DNA from: Vibrio tapetis subsp. tapetis
GTDB taxonomy: Bacteria > Pseudomonadota > Gammaproteobacteria > Enterobacterales > Vibrionaceae
Length of the DNA stretch: 64,000 nt
Reading direction: 5' to 3'
Assembly: GCF_900233005.1 (NCBI RefSeq)
Contig: NZ_LT960611.1
Span: 434,001 to 498,000 of the forward strand
The notes beneath the pieces were generated by a model. It did no database searches. It was not told the DNA's origin and worked only from the letters and a program-made list of their open reading frames with translations. Positions 1 to 10,461 of this stretch are shown piece after piece; position 1 is the first letter of the stretch, and each line of letters begins with the position of its first letter. Position numbers and translations under genes: made by a program.

Positions 1-2648
1 TAGCTAAAGAGATCACGCCCGTAAACATTGAAGATGAGCTTAGAAGTTCATATTTAGACTACGCGATGTCTGTAATCGTGGGTCGTGCTCTTCCAGATGT
101 GCGTGATGGCCTTAAGCCTGTACACCGCCGCGTTTTATTCGCGATGAATGTGCTAGGTAATGATTGGAATAAATCATATAAAAAATCTGCCCGTGTAGTG
201 GGCGACGTAATCGGTAAATATCACCCGCATGGTGATAGCGCTGTTTACGACACTATTGTACGTATGGCGCAACCATTCTCGCTTCGTTACATGTTGGTCG
301 ATGGCCAAGGTAACTTTGGTTCGATCGATGGTGATTCTGCCGCGGCAATGCGTTATACCGAAGTACGTATGTCTAAAATTGCTCATGAACTATTAGCAGA
401 CCTAGACAAAGAAACGGTTGACTATGTACCTAACTATGATGGTACAGAGCAAATCCCGGCCGTGCTTCCAACAAAAATTCCTAACCTATTGGTTAACGGT
501 GCTTCTGGTATCGCAGTAGGTATGGCAACCAACATCCCACCGCATAACTTAGGTGAAGTTGTCGATGGTTGTTTGGCATTCATCAATAATGAAGACATCA
601 CTATTGATGAGCTAATGGATTACATTCCGGGCCCAGATTTCCCAACTGCAGCAATGATCAGTGGCCGTAAAGGCATTGTCGATGCTTATAAGACGGGCCG
701 CGGCAAGGTCTATATGCGCGCAAAAGCGAATATAGAAGCAGACAAAAATGGCAAAGAAACCATCATTGTCACGGAAATCCCATACCAAGTTAACAAAGCT
801 CGTTTGATTGAAAAAGTTGCCGAGCTAGTAAAAGACAAGAAAGTAGAGGGCATCAGTGCTCTACGTGATGAGTCTGATAAAGACGGTATGCGCATTGTTA
901 TCGAATGTAAGCGTGATGCAGTAGGTGAAGTGGTTCTAAACAACCTTTACTCACAAACTCAGCTTCAAACGACATTCGGCGTTAACATGGTTGCACTTGA
1001 TAACGGCCAACCAAAACTGTTCAACTTAAAAGAAATGTTGAAGTGTTTTGTTGATCACCGTCGTGAAGTTGTCACTCGTCGTACCATCTTCGAATTGAAG
1101 AAAGCACGTGACCGCGCTCATATCCTTGAAGCGTTAGCACTTGCACTTGCGAACATTGATGAAATCATTGCTCTTATCAAGAACGCAGCAACACCTGCAG
1201 AAGCAAAAGAAGGCCTAGTCGCTCGCGGTTGGGACTTAGGTAATGTTGCTTCAATGCTAGAACGTGCTGGTACTGATGCGGCTCGTCCTGATTGGCTAGA
1301 AGACCAATTTGGTATCCGTGACGGTCAGTACTTCTTAACTGAAACACAAGCACAAGCGATTCTTGAGCTGCGTCTACACCGTTTAACCGGTTTAGAGCAT
1401 GAAAAAATTCTTGATGAATACAAAGCGCTTCTAGAAGAAATTGCAGAACTTATGCACATTCTTGCAAGCACTGAGCGTTTGATGGAAGTCATTCGTGAAG
1501 AGCTTGAAGCCGTACGTGATGGTTTTGCTGACGCACGCCGTACCGAAATCACAGCAGCAATGCATGATATCGATATGGAAGACTTGATCACTCAAGAAGA
1601 TGTTGTTGTTACGCTTTCTCGCGAAGGTTACGTTAAGTACCAAATCCTAAGCGATTACGAAGCACAACGTCGTGGTGGTAAAGGTAAGAGCGCAACCAAG
1701 ATGAAAGAAGAAGACTACATTGAACGTCTTCTTGTTGCGAATACGCACGATAACATCTTGTGTTTCTCGACTCGTGGTAAAACATACCGACTTAAAGTTT
1801 ATCAATTGCCTCAAGCGAGCCGTACTGCTCGTGGTAAGCCAATTGTGAACATTCTTCCATTGGAAGAAAACGAACGTATTACCGCAATTCTACCTGTTTC
1901 TGAGTTTAGCTCTGACAAGTATATTTTCATGGCTACTGGTGACGGTACAGTTAAGAAAACATCGCTTGATCAGTTTGCTAACGTACGTGCTAACGGCTTA
2001 ATCGCGGTTAACCTACGTGATGATGATTCATTAATTGGTGTTGATATTACCAATGGCGAAAACGACATTATGTTGTTCTCGAAATCAGGTAAAGTTGTTC
2101 GTTTCGCCGAAGATAAAGTACGTGCAATGGGACGTACCGCATCGGGTGTTCGTGGCATGAAGTTACCAGAAGACGATCAAGTGGTTTCACTGATTGTTCC
2201 TGCTAACGAAGGCGACATCTTGACAGTAACAAACAACGGCTACGGTAAACGTACGACGCTTGCTGAATACCCAACCAAAGGTCGTGCGACTCAAGGTGTG
2301 GTATCCATTAAAGTGTCGGATCGTAATGGCCCGGTTGTTGGCGCTGTTCAAGTTGAAGACGGCGATGAGTTCATGATGATTACCGATGCCGGTACGCTAG
2401 TTCGTACTCGTGTTTCGGAAGTTAGCCAAGTGGGTCGTAATACCCTAGGCGTGACGCTTATCCGTACAGCTGAAGACGAAAGTGTTGTTGCATTGCAGCG
2501 CATCGATGAAATCGAAGAAGCAGAATTAGCAGAAGGTGAAGAACTGCAAGAAGGCGAAGAGCCTAGCAGTGAACAACCAAGCGCTGAATCTTCAGAGTCG
2601 ACCGATTCAACTGACGCCCCTAAAGCTGACGACGCAAACGAAGAATAA
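1..2648 (+). CDS. gyrA: DNA gyrase subunit A (5' end outside window)
   Basis: Catalytic subunit of the type II topoisomerase that introduces negative supercoils. The frame is open from base 3 ([13 protein letters not shown]), so the true start lies a few codons upstream of the window; the Met at 66 is internal (about residue 26 in E. coli numbering). The active-site Tyr122 is in AAMRYTEVR. The quinolone-resistance region reads [10 protein letters not shown], so Ser83 (AGC at 237) and Asp87 are both wild type. The GyrA box QRRGGKG precedes the C-terminal DNA-wrapping beta-pinwheel, and the protein ends in an acidic Ser/Glu/Asp-rich tail. A strong terminator follows, and a group II intron sits directly behind it. 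Confidence 0.98.
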   Translation, partial: AKEITPVNIEDELRSSYLDYAMSVIVGRALPDVRDGLKPVHRRVLFAMNVLGNDWNKSYKKSARVVGDVIGKYHPHGDSAVYDTIVRMAQPFSLRYMLVDGQGNFGSIDGDSAAAMRYTEVRMSKIAHELLADLDKETVDYVPNYDGTEQIPAVLPTKIPNLLVNGASGIAVGMATNIPPHNLGEVVDGCLAFINNEDITIDELMDYIPGPDFPTAAMISGRKGIVDAYKTGRGKVYMRAKANIEADKNGKETIIVTEIPYQVNKARLIEKVAELVKDKKVEGISALRDESDKDGMRIVIECKRDAVGEVVLNNLYSQTQLQTTFGVNMVALDNGQPKLFNLKEMLKCFVDHRREVVTRRTIFELKKARDRAHILEALALALANIDEIIALIKNAATPAEAKEGLVARGWDLGNVASMLERAGTDAARPDWLEDQFGIRDGQYFLTETQAQAILELRLHRLTGLEHEKILDEYKALLEEIAELMHILASTERLMEVIREELEAVRDGFADARRTEITAAMHDIDMEDLITQEDVVVTLSREGYVKYQILSDYEAQRRGGKGKSATKMKEEDYIERLLVANTHDNILCFSTRGKTYRLKVYQLPQASRTARGKPIVNILPLEENERITAILPVSEFSSDKYIFMATGDGTVKKTSLDQFANVRANGLIAVNLRDDDSLIGVDITNGENDIMLFSKSGKVVRFAEDKVRAMGRTASGVRGMKLPEDDQVVSLIVPANEGDILTVTNNGYGKRTTLAEYPTKGRATQGVVSIKVSDRNGPVVGAVQVEDGDEFMMITDAGTLVRTRVSEVSQVGRNTLGVTLIRTAEDESVVALQRIDEIEEAELAEGEELQEGEEPSSEQPSAESSESTDSTDAPKADDANEE

Positions 2649-2668
2649 TTCGTAACAATTAATATAGA

Positions 2669-2696
2669 AACCGGACCTTTTGGTCCGGTTCTTTTT
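2669..2696 (+). terminator. gyrA rho-independent terminator, intron target
   Basis: A 9-bp perfect stem (AACCGGACC / GGTCCGGTT) with a TTTT loop is followed by CTTTTT. The group II intron begins immediately after the T-tract, so the terminator is intact and also acts as the 5' exon of the intron. Confidence 0.92.
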
Positions 2697-4787
2697 GTTT
2701 GCCCAGCGAAGCTGGCAAACCCATTAGGCTGAAAGAAGCCTAAATCACCCTGATTGAGGGGAAGATAATCCGAATCGCAAGGGCGTTGCTGGCCAACGGC
2801 AGGGTTTGAAGGAAGCGATAGGAAGTTAACAGTACACAACGAAAGTGAACCTGATTCGGCAATTTAGGTGGGTAAGCGTGCAAAATAGCGTGAAGCCCGA
2901 TACTCAATCAGACCTAGATTGTGCTTGAGGGTGGCATTGTTAACAGGGAGCCAGTGCAGTAACTGGGGAAGCCTGACACCACATCCGAGCAAACGTCGGA
3001 AGCATAAACTCAAGGCGAGAGCCAAGATCTATGTTGGTGCGAGGTGGCAGATGAATCCGTAGTAGTGAGTAAAGCTCGGCCGGTGAAGCCCAGTAATGGT
3101 GTGGAGGATAAAACTGAGCTGACCATCAGTAACACGTCTGATGGGACAACATTTTGCCAAAAGCAATCTGGTGTTGCGAAGGGATGAAGTACATTTTAAG
3201 TCTGTGATGAGCAGATGTTTTTTTTTCAGTGGTATACAAGTTGATTAGCTATCGAGGTATTCCGTCTCGGTCTTTGTGAAAGCAAAGCACTGAAGCGAGA
3301 AACCGTACAAGGGAGTAACTCTGACTCACTCTAGTAAATTGCCATTGAGCTAGAAGGCTAGAGAGTGGAGTGAAATACACCAACACTGTGAGAGAGCATT
3401 TGTCCCCACACGGCACACAATCTAAAGGAAAAAGTTGAGAGTTTACTACAGTTTATATGGTCACTTGCTCCACAAAGAGCGACTCTATAAAGGATTTAAA
3501 AAAGTGTGGAAAGCGAAAGGCGCGGCCGGAATAGATAGGCAGAGCCTAAGCGACTACGCCCAAAATCTGAGTGATAACCTAGATCAACTTCTTCTGGAAC
3601 TCAAAACCAAGCGATACACCCCTCAACCCGTCAGACGGGTAGAAATACCGAAAGATGATGGTGGGGTGCGATTACTTGGGATCCCAACAGTACGGGATAG
3701 AGTTGTCCAACAAGCTCTAAATGATCTATTAACCCCAATCTTCGAAGAGCAGTTTCACCCATCCAGCTTTGGGTATAGACCGAATCGAAGTTGTCACGAT
3801 GCTATAAACAAAGCGACGATGTTCATCCGTCGATACGGAATGCAACACGTCGTAGATATGGACTTATCGAAGTGCTTCGATAAGCTCGACCACGAGCTTA
3901 TTCTAAAAAGCATTAAGAAACGAGTCACAGACAGTAGCGTACTGGAGCTCATCAAACAGTTCCTGAAAAGTGGCGTAATGGTTGATGGAGAGTGGCAGCA
4001 TACCGAGATAGGTAGTCCGCAAGGTGGAGTAATAAGCCCACTGATAGCGAACATCTATCTGGATGCGTTTGATCAAGAGATGCGAAAGCGAGGACATCGA
4101 ATAGTCCGTTATGCCGACGACATACTGATCTTCTGTCGCAGCCGTAAAGGTGCAGAAAATGCGCAAGTACAGGCAACGAAGGTCCTGGAAAAACAGCTCA
4201 AGTTAACGGTGAACGAAACCAAATCACACATAGCGCACAGCGGCGAAGGTGTGAAATTCCTTGGAATAGAAATCGGTAGCCATTATAGCCGTATTCAGCC
4301 AAAGAAAATGTCGACGTTCAAAGGAAAGTTGAAGCGAGTGACAAGACGCAATGGCGGTAAGCCATTGTTAGAAGTCATTAAACAACTGAATCCACTTCTG
4401 AGAGGGTTCAGCCAGTACTTTCGAATAGCGAATGCCAACAGGGAGTTTAAGAAACTGGCCGCGTGGTTAAGGCGAAGACTTCGCAGCGTCCAATTACGAT
4501 TATGGAAAAAACCGACCCGACTCCACCGCAGGCTAAGACAGCTAGGTTACGAAGGGTCATTCAGGTATATCTGTATGGATAGTTGGAGAAATGCTGCGAG
4601 TCCATTAGCCAGTTACTCGATGCCAAATCAATGGTTTAACGACCTTGGATTAGTGAATCTTGAACACGTTAGGACAGGATATGTGTTCAGCCATTATGCT
4701 GAATGGAAATGTGCATGAGCCGTATACGAGGTCCGTACGTACGGTTCTGTGAGAGGGATGAGGCGGAGACGCCTCACCCTACTCGAT
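2697..4787 (+). mobile_element. Group II intron, copy 1 (2091 bp)
   Basis: The boundaries come from comparing this copy with the second copy at 39662-41751. Identity begins within the T-tract before GTTTGCCC and stops after CTCGAT. The 3' end obeys the AY rule of group II introns. The ribozyme 5' part occupies 2697-3434 and the maturase/RT gene 3435-4718. Domain V starts at 4717 (GAGCCGTATACG...CGTACGGTTC), overlapping the RT stop codon, and a GC-rich domain VI hairpin (TGAGGCG/CGCCTCA) follows. The 5' end GTTTG departs from the usual GUGYG, so that boundary could be off by a few bases. This copy differs from copy 2 only by one extra A near 2885 and one base change near 2969, as far as I could compare by eye. 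Confidence 0.9.
3435..4718 (+). CDS. ltrA: Group II intron reverse transcriptase/maturase
   Basis: A 427-residue intron-encoded protein with reverse transcriptase blocks: RRVEIPKDDGGVRLLGIPTV, SFGYRPNRSCHDAI, the catalytic YADD at about residue 227, and SPQGGVISPLIANIYLD. A maturase (domain X) region follows (residues about 300-400). There is no C-terminal HNH endonuclease domain, which fits terminator-targeting bacterial introns that prime from replication forks. The start is TTG, with AAGGA six bases upstream. It should promote splicing and mobility of its own intron. The protein is identical to the copy at 40399. Confidence 0.95.
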   Translation: MRVYYSLYGHLLHKERLYKGFKKVWKAKGAAGIDRQSLSDYAQNLSDNLDQLLLELKTKRYTPQPVRRVEIPKDDGGVRLLGIPTVRDRVVQQALNDLLTPIFEEQFHPSSFGYRPNRSCHDAINKATMFIRRYGMQHVVDMDLSKCFDKLDHELILKSIKKRVTDSSVLELIKQFLKSGVMVDGEWQHTEIGSPQGGVISPLIANIYLDAFDQEMRKRGHRIVRYADDILIFCRSRKGAENAQVQATKVLEKQLKLTVNETKSHIAHSGEGVKFLGIEIGSHYSRIQPKKMSTFKGKLKRVTRRNGGKPLLEVIKQLNPLLRGFSQYFRIANANREFKKLAAWLRRRLRSVQLRLWKKPTRLHRRLRQLGYEGSFRYICMDSWRNAASPLASYSMPNQWFNDLGLVNLEHVRTGYVFSHYAEWKCA

Positions 4788-4934
4788 GTCGTGTCTAGCA
4801 AAATAAAACGTATGACTAAGGTACAATTTCCCTAACGGCAGTATGTTTTTGGAAGCTGGCTAGTTTATACATAAGTCACACTAGATAAACAATGAGCCCA
4901 ATTCGGCTTTATATTTATCTAGATTGATTTTTTG

Positions 4935-5594
4935 ATGAGTAAAATCTTTATGGAAAACCTATCTTTTGGCCTGCTATTGGCATTGATTGCATTTGTCGTG
5001 ACGCTTATTTTGGCCCTGATATACGCACGAAAAGACAACGACGCAATAGACTACCGAATACCTGTAACCATTGCTGGTACCGTAAGTTTGCTAAGCCTTT
5101 TACTGTGGTTACCTTTGCGTCCTACAGCGCCTGTTGAAGCTGAAGGTGTAAAGAAAGTGCTGACTCTAAATGAAAAAATTTATGAGGTGCAATCAACGCT
5201 TCGAGACGATCCTAATGACGGCCAAGCATGGTTTGAATTGGGTCAGGGGTATATGGCTCAGAATGAGTTCGATTCTGCCTCAACGTGTTTTGGGTATGCG
5301 ATCAGGTTGTTTGAGTCGCCGAAACCGACGATGTTTTCAGCCAAAGCTTCGGCGCTTTATTACGTGAATAAGCAGTTAATCGATCAAGAAGTACAACAGC
5401 TACTAGACAAAGCGCTTAAGCTCAATCCTATGGATGAAACTGCATTGACTTTGATTGCTAACGATCATTACCTGAGTTTTCGCTTCCAGCAGGCGATTGA
5501 CACATGGCAGAAAATCTTAGATTCGCATAAAGAGTCGATTGACCGAGTTAGTATTATTCGCTCGATTAATCAAGCCAAGCAACAAATTCAGTAA
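4935..5594 (+). CDS. TPR protein resembling CcmI/NrfG-type cytochrome c biogenesis factors
   Basis: About 219 residues. Two N-terminal membrane segments (about 8-30 and 40-60) are followed by a tetratricopeptide region: DPNDGQAWFELGQGYMAQNEFDSASTCFGYAIRL, then a repeat with LNPMDETALTLIANDHY. This architecture resembles the periplasmic TPR part of CcmI/NrfG, which presents apocytochrome to haem lyase. No ccm genes are adjacent, so the role is inferred from fold only. The ATG at 4935 is chosen; a TTG directly before it and an ATG at 4950 are alternatives, and no strong ribosome site decides. The intron insertion sits just upstream and may separate it from an older promoter. Confidence 0.7.
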   Translation: MSKIFMENLSFGLLLALIAFVVTLILALIYARKDNDAIDYRIPVTIAGTVSLLSLLLWLPLRPTAPVEAEGVKKVLTLNEKIYEVQSTLRDDPNDGQAWFELGQGYMAQNEFDSASTCFGYAIRLFESPKPTMFSAKASALYYVNKQLIDQEVQQLLDKALKLNPMDETALTLIANDHYLSFRFQQAIDTWQKILDSHKESIDRVSIIRSINQAKQQIQ

Positions 5595-5610
5595 CAGGAA
5601 AAGTAGAACG

Positions 5611-5650
5611 AAAAAAAAGCCGCTCACTGTATTTCAGTGAGCGGCTTTTT
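5611..5650. terminator. Bidirectional terminator between TPR gene and cydC
   Basis: AAAAAAAAGCCGCTCACTG / CAGTGAGCGGCTTTTT forms a long stem with A and T tracts on both sides. It therefore serves both the plus-strand TPR gene and the minus-strand cydDC operon. Confidence 0.9.
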
Positions 5651-5710
5651 ACGTTTTGTAATCCATCATGAGGGTTGATGTAGCCTCAGGCGTTACTTGC
5701 ACATTAAAGC

Positions 5711-5733
5711 GCTTAGAGCTTAGAGCTTAGAGC
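5711..5733. repeat. Heptamer tandem repeat (GCTTAGA x3) over cydC stop
   Basis: Three head-to-tail copies of GCTTAGA lie at the 3' end of cydC. The cydC TAA stop falls inside the repeat, so copy-number change would alter the 3' end but not the protein. Confidence 0.75.
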
Positions 5734-7448
5734 GTTTGGAACAGTTGGTGATAGCGGCCTTTATGGCTCAGTAACGTTTGATGATCACCTTGCTCAATGA
5801 TCTCTCCAGCTTCTAATAGACAAATATCATCCATTTCTTCAAGGCCAACTAAGCGGTGAGTAATATAAATAACAGTCTTATTAACGTGATAACGTTCGAA
5901 TAAAGCCATCATTTTTTGCTCTGTTTGCTTGTCTAACCCTTCAGTTGGTTCATCCATGAGCACGATAGGCGCATCATGGAGTAACGCTCTGGCAATACCG
6001 ACACGTCGTTTTTCGCCACCAGAAAGTTGGCGGCCACCGTCGCCTAACCAAGTATCTAAACCAATGTCTTCAGTGAGTTTACTCAGTCCGACTTGAACTA
6101 ACATGTCGATGAGCTGATCGTCAGAGGCATCAGGTTTTGCTAGTAGCAAATTATCACGAAGTGATCCGTTTAAAATATCGACACGTTGACTGATCACGGA
6201 GATTGATTGACGAAGATCTGACTCTGCCAATGAAGGAAGAGGGTGATTACCTAATGTAATTTGACCTTGCTGTGGATCCCAGCTTCTTGTTAACAGTTGC
6301 AATAGCGTCGATTTACCAGAACCGGTTTGGCCAAGTATGGCTAATTTTTTGCCTTGTTTTACATGGATATCGATGCCTTTAAGCACGTTGACTTCGCTGT
6401 CTGGGTAGTGGAAATCAACATTGGTAAACTGGACATCGTATTGGCTAATTGGTTTAGCACTTTGTTCTGGGAAGGCGACATCTGGCTCGGCGTGGACAAT
6501 ATCATTTAATCGGCGAGCCGACGTTAGCGTTTGGCCTAAGTACTGGAACGCGCCAGCAATGGGCATGAGCATTTCAAAACTTGCCATTGTGGCAAAGGCG
6601 ATTAACGCAATGTATGGATCTGGTGTATTACCACCAACACCATCTGCGGCAAGCCAAAGCATTAATACCAGCGACCAGCCGCTCGCAAGTAAGATAAGCC
6701 CATTGGCGAGACCACCGATAACCGCATTACTGTATTGGTTTTTGGTGAGTTTATCTTGCTGTTCTACTATTTGATCACGATAGTTTTGCTCAACGCCAAA
6801 CAGAACTAACTCTGAATGTCCCTGAAGCCAATCCAACGTCGCAACGCGCAGAGTAGACTTATTAACGGTAAGTTCAGCGCCGTTAGATTTGCCCAACTTA
6901 TAAAATAAGATAGGCCAGGTTAATACGATAGCGAGCAATATTGCGCCAAGGGTTAAGCCTAACGTCATGTCAAACCAGCATAAAAAAAGCGTAAGGCTGG
7001 CAATGCCTAGAATGCTGATGACAACAGGGCTTATTAATCGAAGGTAGACGTGGTCCATTGCATCAACATCGGCGACCAAGCGATTAAGAATATCGGCGTC
7101 TCTAAGGTTGCCAATACGACCTGGAATAAGCGGCGTCAGCTTCTCGAAAAAGAATATACGTAAATCGGTGAGCAGTTTAAACGTAGCGTTATGGCTAACC
7201 ACACGCTCACCCCAGCGCCCGGCCGTTCTTGCCATCGCGAAGCCACGTACAAAGGCTCCGGGTAACATGTAGTTGAAGGTTTCCCTTGCGATGGTTAATC
7301 CCGCAACTGAAGACGCAGCAATGAACCAACCCGATAGAGTCAGTAATCCTATTGAAGAAAACAGAGTCGCAAAGGCAAGCACCATACCGAGAGATAACCC
7401 AAACCAGTGCTTTTTATAGAGTTTTAGGTAAGGCAGTAAATCACGCAT
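5727..7448 (-). CDS. cydC: Thiol reductant ABC exporter subunit CydC
   Basis: A 573-residue half of the heterodimeric CydDC exporter, which moves cysteine and glutathione to the periplasm and is needed for assembly of cytochrome bd. Six N-terminal membrane helices precede an ATPase domain with Walker A GQTGSGKST, signature LSGGEKRRVG and Walker B IVLMDEPTEGLD. It overlaps the upstream cydD by 8 bases, which indicates translational coupling. The length matches the family. Confidence 0.96.
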   Translation of the reverse strand: MRDLLPYLKLYKKHWFGLSLGMVLAFATLFSSIGLLTLSGWFIAASSVAGLTIARETFNYMLPGAFVRGFAMARTAGRWGERVVSHNATFKLLTDLRIFFFEKLTPLIPGRIGNLRDADILNRLVADVDAMDHVYLRLISPVVISILGIASLTLFLCWFDMTLGLTLGAILLAIVLTWPILFYKLGKSNGAELTVNKSTLRVATLDWLQGHSELVLFGVEQNYRDQIVEQQDKLTKNQYSNAVIGGLANGLILLASGWSLVLMLWLAADGVGGNTPDPYIALIAFATMASFEMLMPIAGAFQYLGQTLTSARRLNDIVHAEPDVAFPEQSAKPISQYDVQFTNVDFHYPDSEVNVLKGIDIHVKQGKKLAILGQTGSGKSTLLQLLTRSWDPQQGQITLGNHPLPSLAESDLRQSISVISQRVDILNGSLRDNLLLAKPDASDDQLIDMLVQVGLSKLTEDIGLDTWLGDGGRQLSGGEKRRVGIARALLHDAPIVLMDEPTEGLDKQTEQKMMALFERYHVNKTVIYITHRLVGLEEMDDICLLEAGEIIEQGDHQTLLSHKGRYHQLFQTL

Positions 7449-9225
7449 CTATATCGCCCTTATTATTATCTGACTGCTGTTTAGCACTTAATAGGTCGGC
7501 GAACAATCCACTTTGGGAAGCCAGTTGTTGATAATCGCCCGATTGCACTATTTGACCATTAGCCATGACTAAAATTTGATCGATATCTTTTAGTGCTTCT
7601 AATTGGTGAGTGATCATAAGCACACTGCAATTTTGCGTTTCACCTTCTAGCCCTTGCATGACCAGTTTTTCGCTACGTGCATCAAGGCTAGCGGTTGGCT
7701 CATCTAAAATCCATAAAGATCCTTGTTGTAACATGGCACGAGCCAATGCTAAACGTTGAGCTTGACCTACAGATAGCCCACCAGAGCGATCGCTTATTGG
7801 GTAATCAAGACCATGTTGTGACACAAACTCTTGGCTAAACGATTTTTCAAGCGCTGACACAAGTGCTTGTTGACTGACGTCTTTTTTACCCAGAGTGACA
7901 TTTTCTTTAATCGTACCGTGCAATAGTAATGGGTTTTGACCAACCCAACTAATGGCCGTTCTCCAGTGCTTGATATCTAGCTGTTCCAACTCGATACCAT
8001 TAACTAAAAGGCTTCCTTTATAAGGCAGAAAACCAAGTAGGGCGTTGATGAGCGTTGTTTTACCTGCACCGCTAGGACCGACAATAGCACTGCGCTGTTT
8101 TTCAGACAGAGTGAAGTTGACTGGACCAATAAGCATGGTGCCTTCTGTGCTATATACTTCTAAGTCACGGGCTTCAATGGTTAGGTTTTCATTATCTGTA
8201 AGCTGTTGATCGCCTGACTTAGTCGCCGATGTCTCTGTTGATAGAAACTCGACAATGCTTTCTGCCGCGCCAACCGCTTGTGCTTTTGCGTGATAGAAGG
8301 TGCCTAGATCGCGAAGAGGTTGATAAAACTCAGGTGCGAGGATAAGAACAAACAAACCAGAAAACAGGGTGATGCTTGCGCCATAGTAACCAAAGTTTAA
8401 CTCGCCGATATAGCTAAAACCGAAGTAAACCGCGGTCATTGCAATGGAAAGTGAAGTAAAGAACTCGAGAACCGCTGATGATAAGAATGCAACTCGTAGG
8501 ACTTCCATCGTTCTTGTTCTGAATACTTCTGAGGTACCGCGCAGAACATCACGTTCAGCATTGGCGCGGTCAAACAGCCGAATGGTCGTCATCGACTGTA
8601 ATCGATCGTAAAAGTGACCGGATAAACGCTGCAACGCTTTGAAGTTTTTTCGGTTGGCATCAGAAGCCTTCATGCCGACTAAAGCCATGAATAGTGGGAC
8701 TAACGGAGCCGTAATCAAAAAGATGATGCCAGCAGCCCAGTTCGTTGGGAACACCACCGCTAAGATAACAAACGGGATCATGACGGATAAAGAAACTTGT
8801 GGAAGGTAACGAGCAAAGAAATCTTGCATGTCTTCTACTTGTTCTAGTAACAACGTCGCCCAAGCTCCAGCAGGTTTGCCTTTGATATAAGCAGGCCCAA
8901 GCTCTCGGAGTTTATCTAAAATGAGGCTTCGTATATAAACACGGATTTGCTCGCCGCAGCGATAGCCAGCGATTTCTCGTCCCCAGGTACAAATAGCACG
9001 GGCGATAACGGCCAATGCTAACCCAGAAAAATGCGGGATCAGCTCATGCTTATCAGTATGTTCGATAATAAGGTGATGGAGTATAGAGGCGATTAGTGCT
9101 GCTTGAGCGAGCAGAAACACACTTGATAATACGCCAAGTCCAACTGCAATCATAAGCCAGCGTTTTGCTAACTTACTTTGCTGTCGCAACCACTTATTCA
9201 AGGTGCGTTGTTGTTGTTTGTTCAT
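7441..9225 (-). CDS. cydD: Thiol reductant ABC exporter subunit CydD
   Basis: A 594-residue partner of CydC, first gene of the pair. The transmembrane domain comes first, followed by the ATPase with Walker A GPSGAGKTT, signature LSVGQAQRLAL and Walker B LWILDEPTASLD. The trxB gene lies upstream on the same strand, separated by a terminator (9287-9313), so cydDC probably has its own promoter between 9226 and 9286. Confidence 0.96.
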   Translation of the reverse strand: MNKQQQRTLNKWLRQQSKLAKRWLMIAVGLGVLSSVFLLAQAALIASILHHLIIEHTDKHELIPHFSGLALAVIARAICTWGREIAGYRCGEQIRVYIRSLILDKLRELGPAYIKGKPAGAWATLLLEQVEDMQDFFARYLPQVSLSVMIPFVILAVVFPTNWAAGIIFLITAPLVPLFMALVGMKASDANRKNFKALQRLSGHFYDRLQSMTTIRLFDRANAERDVLRGTSEVFRTRTMEVLRVAFLSSAVLEFFTSLSIAMTAVYFGFSYIGELNFGYYGASITLFSGLFVLILAPEFYQPLRDLGTFYHAKAQAVGAAESIVEFLSTETSATKSGDQQLTDNENLTIEARDLEVYSTEGTMLIGPVNFTLSEKQRSAIVGPSGAGKTTLINALLGFLPYKGSLLVNGIELEQLDIKHWRTAISWVGQNPLLLHGTIKENVTLGKKDVSQQALVSALEKSFSQEFVSQHGLDYPISDRSGGLSVGQAQRLALARAMLQQGSLWILDEPTASLDARSEKLVMQGLEGETQNCSVLMITHQLEALKDIDQILVMANGQIVQSGDYQQLASQSGLFADLLSAKQQSDNNKGDIDA

Positions 9226-9286
9226 CGATAGAAGGCTTATTGATTAAATTATAATACTTTCAAGAATGGGTATTATACAAAAACAA

Positions 9287-9313
9287 ATCCGGCGGGAATA
9301 CCGCCGGATTTTA
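9287..9313 (-). terminator. trxB terminator
   Basis: Read on the minus strand, AATCCGGCGG-TATT-CCGCCGGATT is followed by a T-rich tract. It ends trxB transcription ahead of cydD. Confidence 0.88.
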
Positions 9314-9344
9314 AGGTTTTGATATTAAGGGGCAAAAATGATGA

Positions 9345-10316
<972 letters not shown>

Positions 10317-10418
10317 CTAGTAAATATAAATGCTTGAGAGATTGTAGAAAATAGTGGAGGCGAAGAGAAGCAATAACAAGGGGAGAAGGGGAATAAATAG
10401 TTATAGATTAGAAGAAAA

Positions 10419-10443
10419 GAAGCTGGCATGGCCGCCAGCTTCC
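10419..10443 (-). terminator. Terminator of the 10462 gene
   Basis: GAAGCTGGC-ATGG-CCGCCAGCTTC forms an inverted repeat. On the minus strand it is followed by a pyrimidine/T-rich stretch just after the stop of the hypothetical gene. Confidence 0.7.
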
Positions 10444-10461
10444 TTTAAGTATTGCTTATGG

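Noticed and set aside
2348..2839. 163-residue minus-strand open frame across the gyrA 3' end and the intron start
   Set aside because: Antisense shadow of gyrA; Ser-rich composition results from the opposite Glu/Asp-rich tail.
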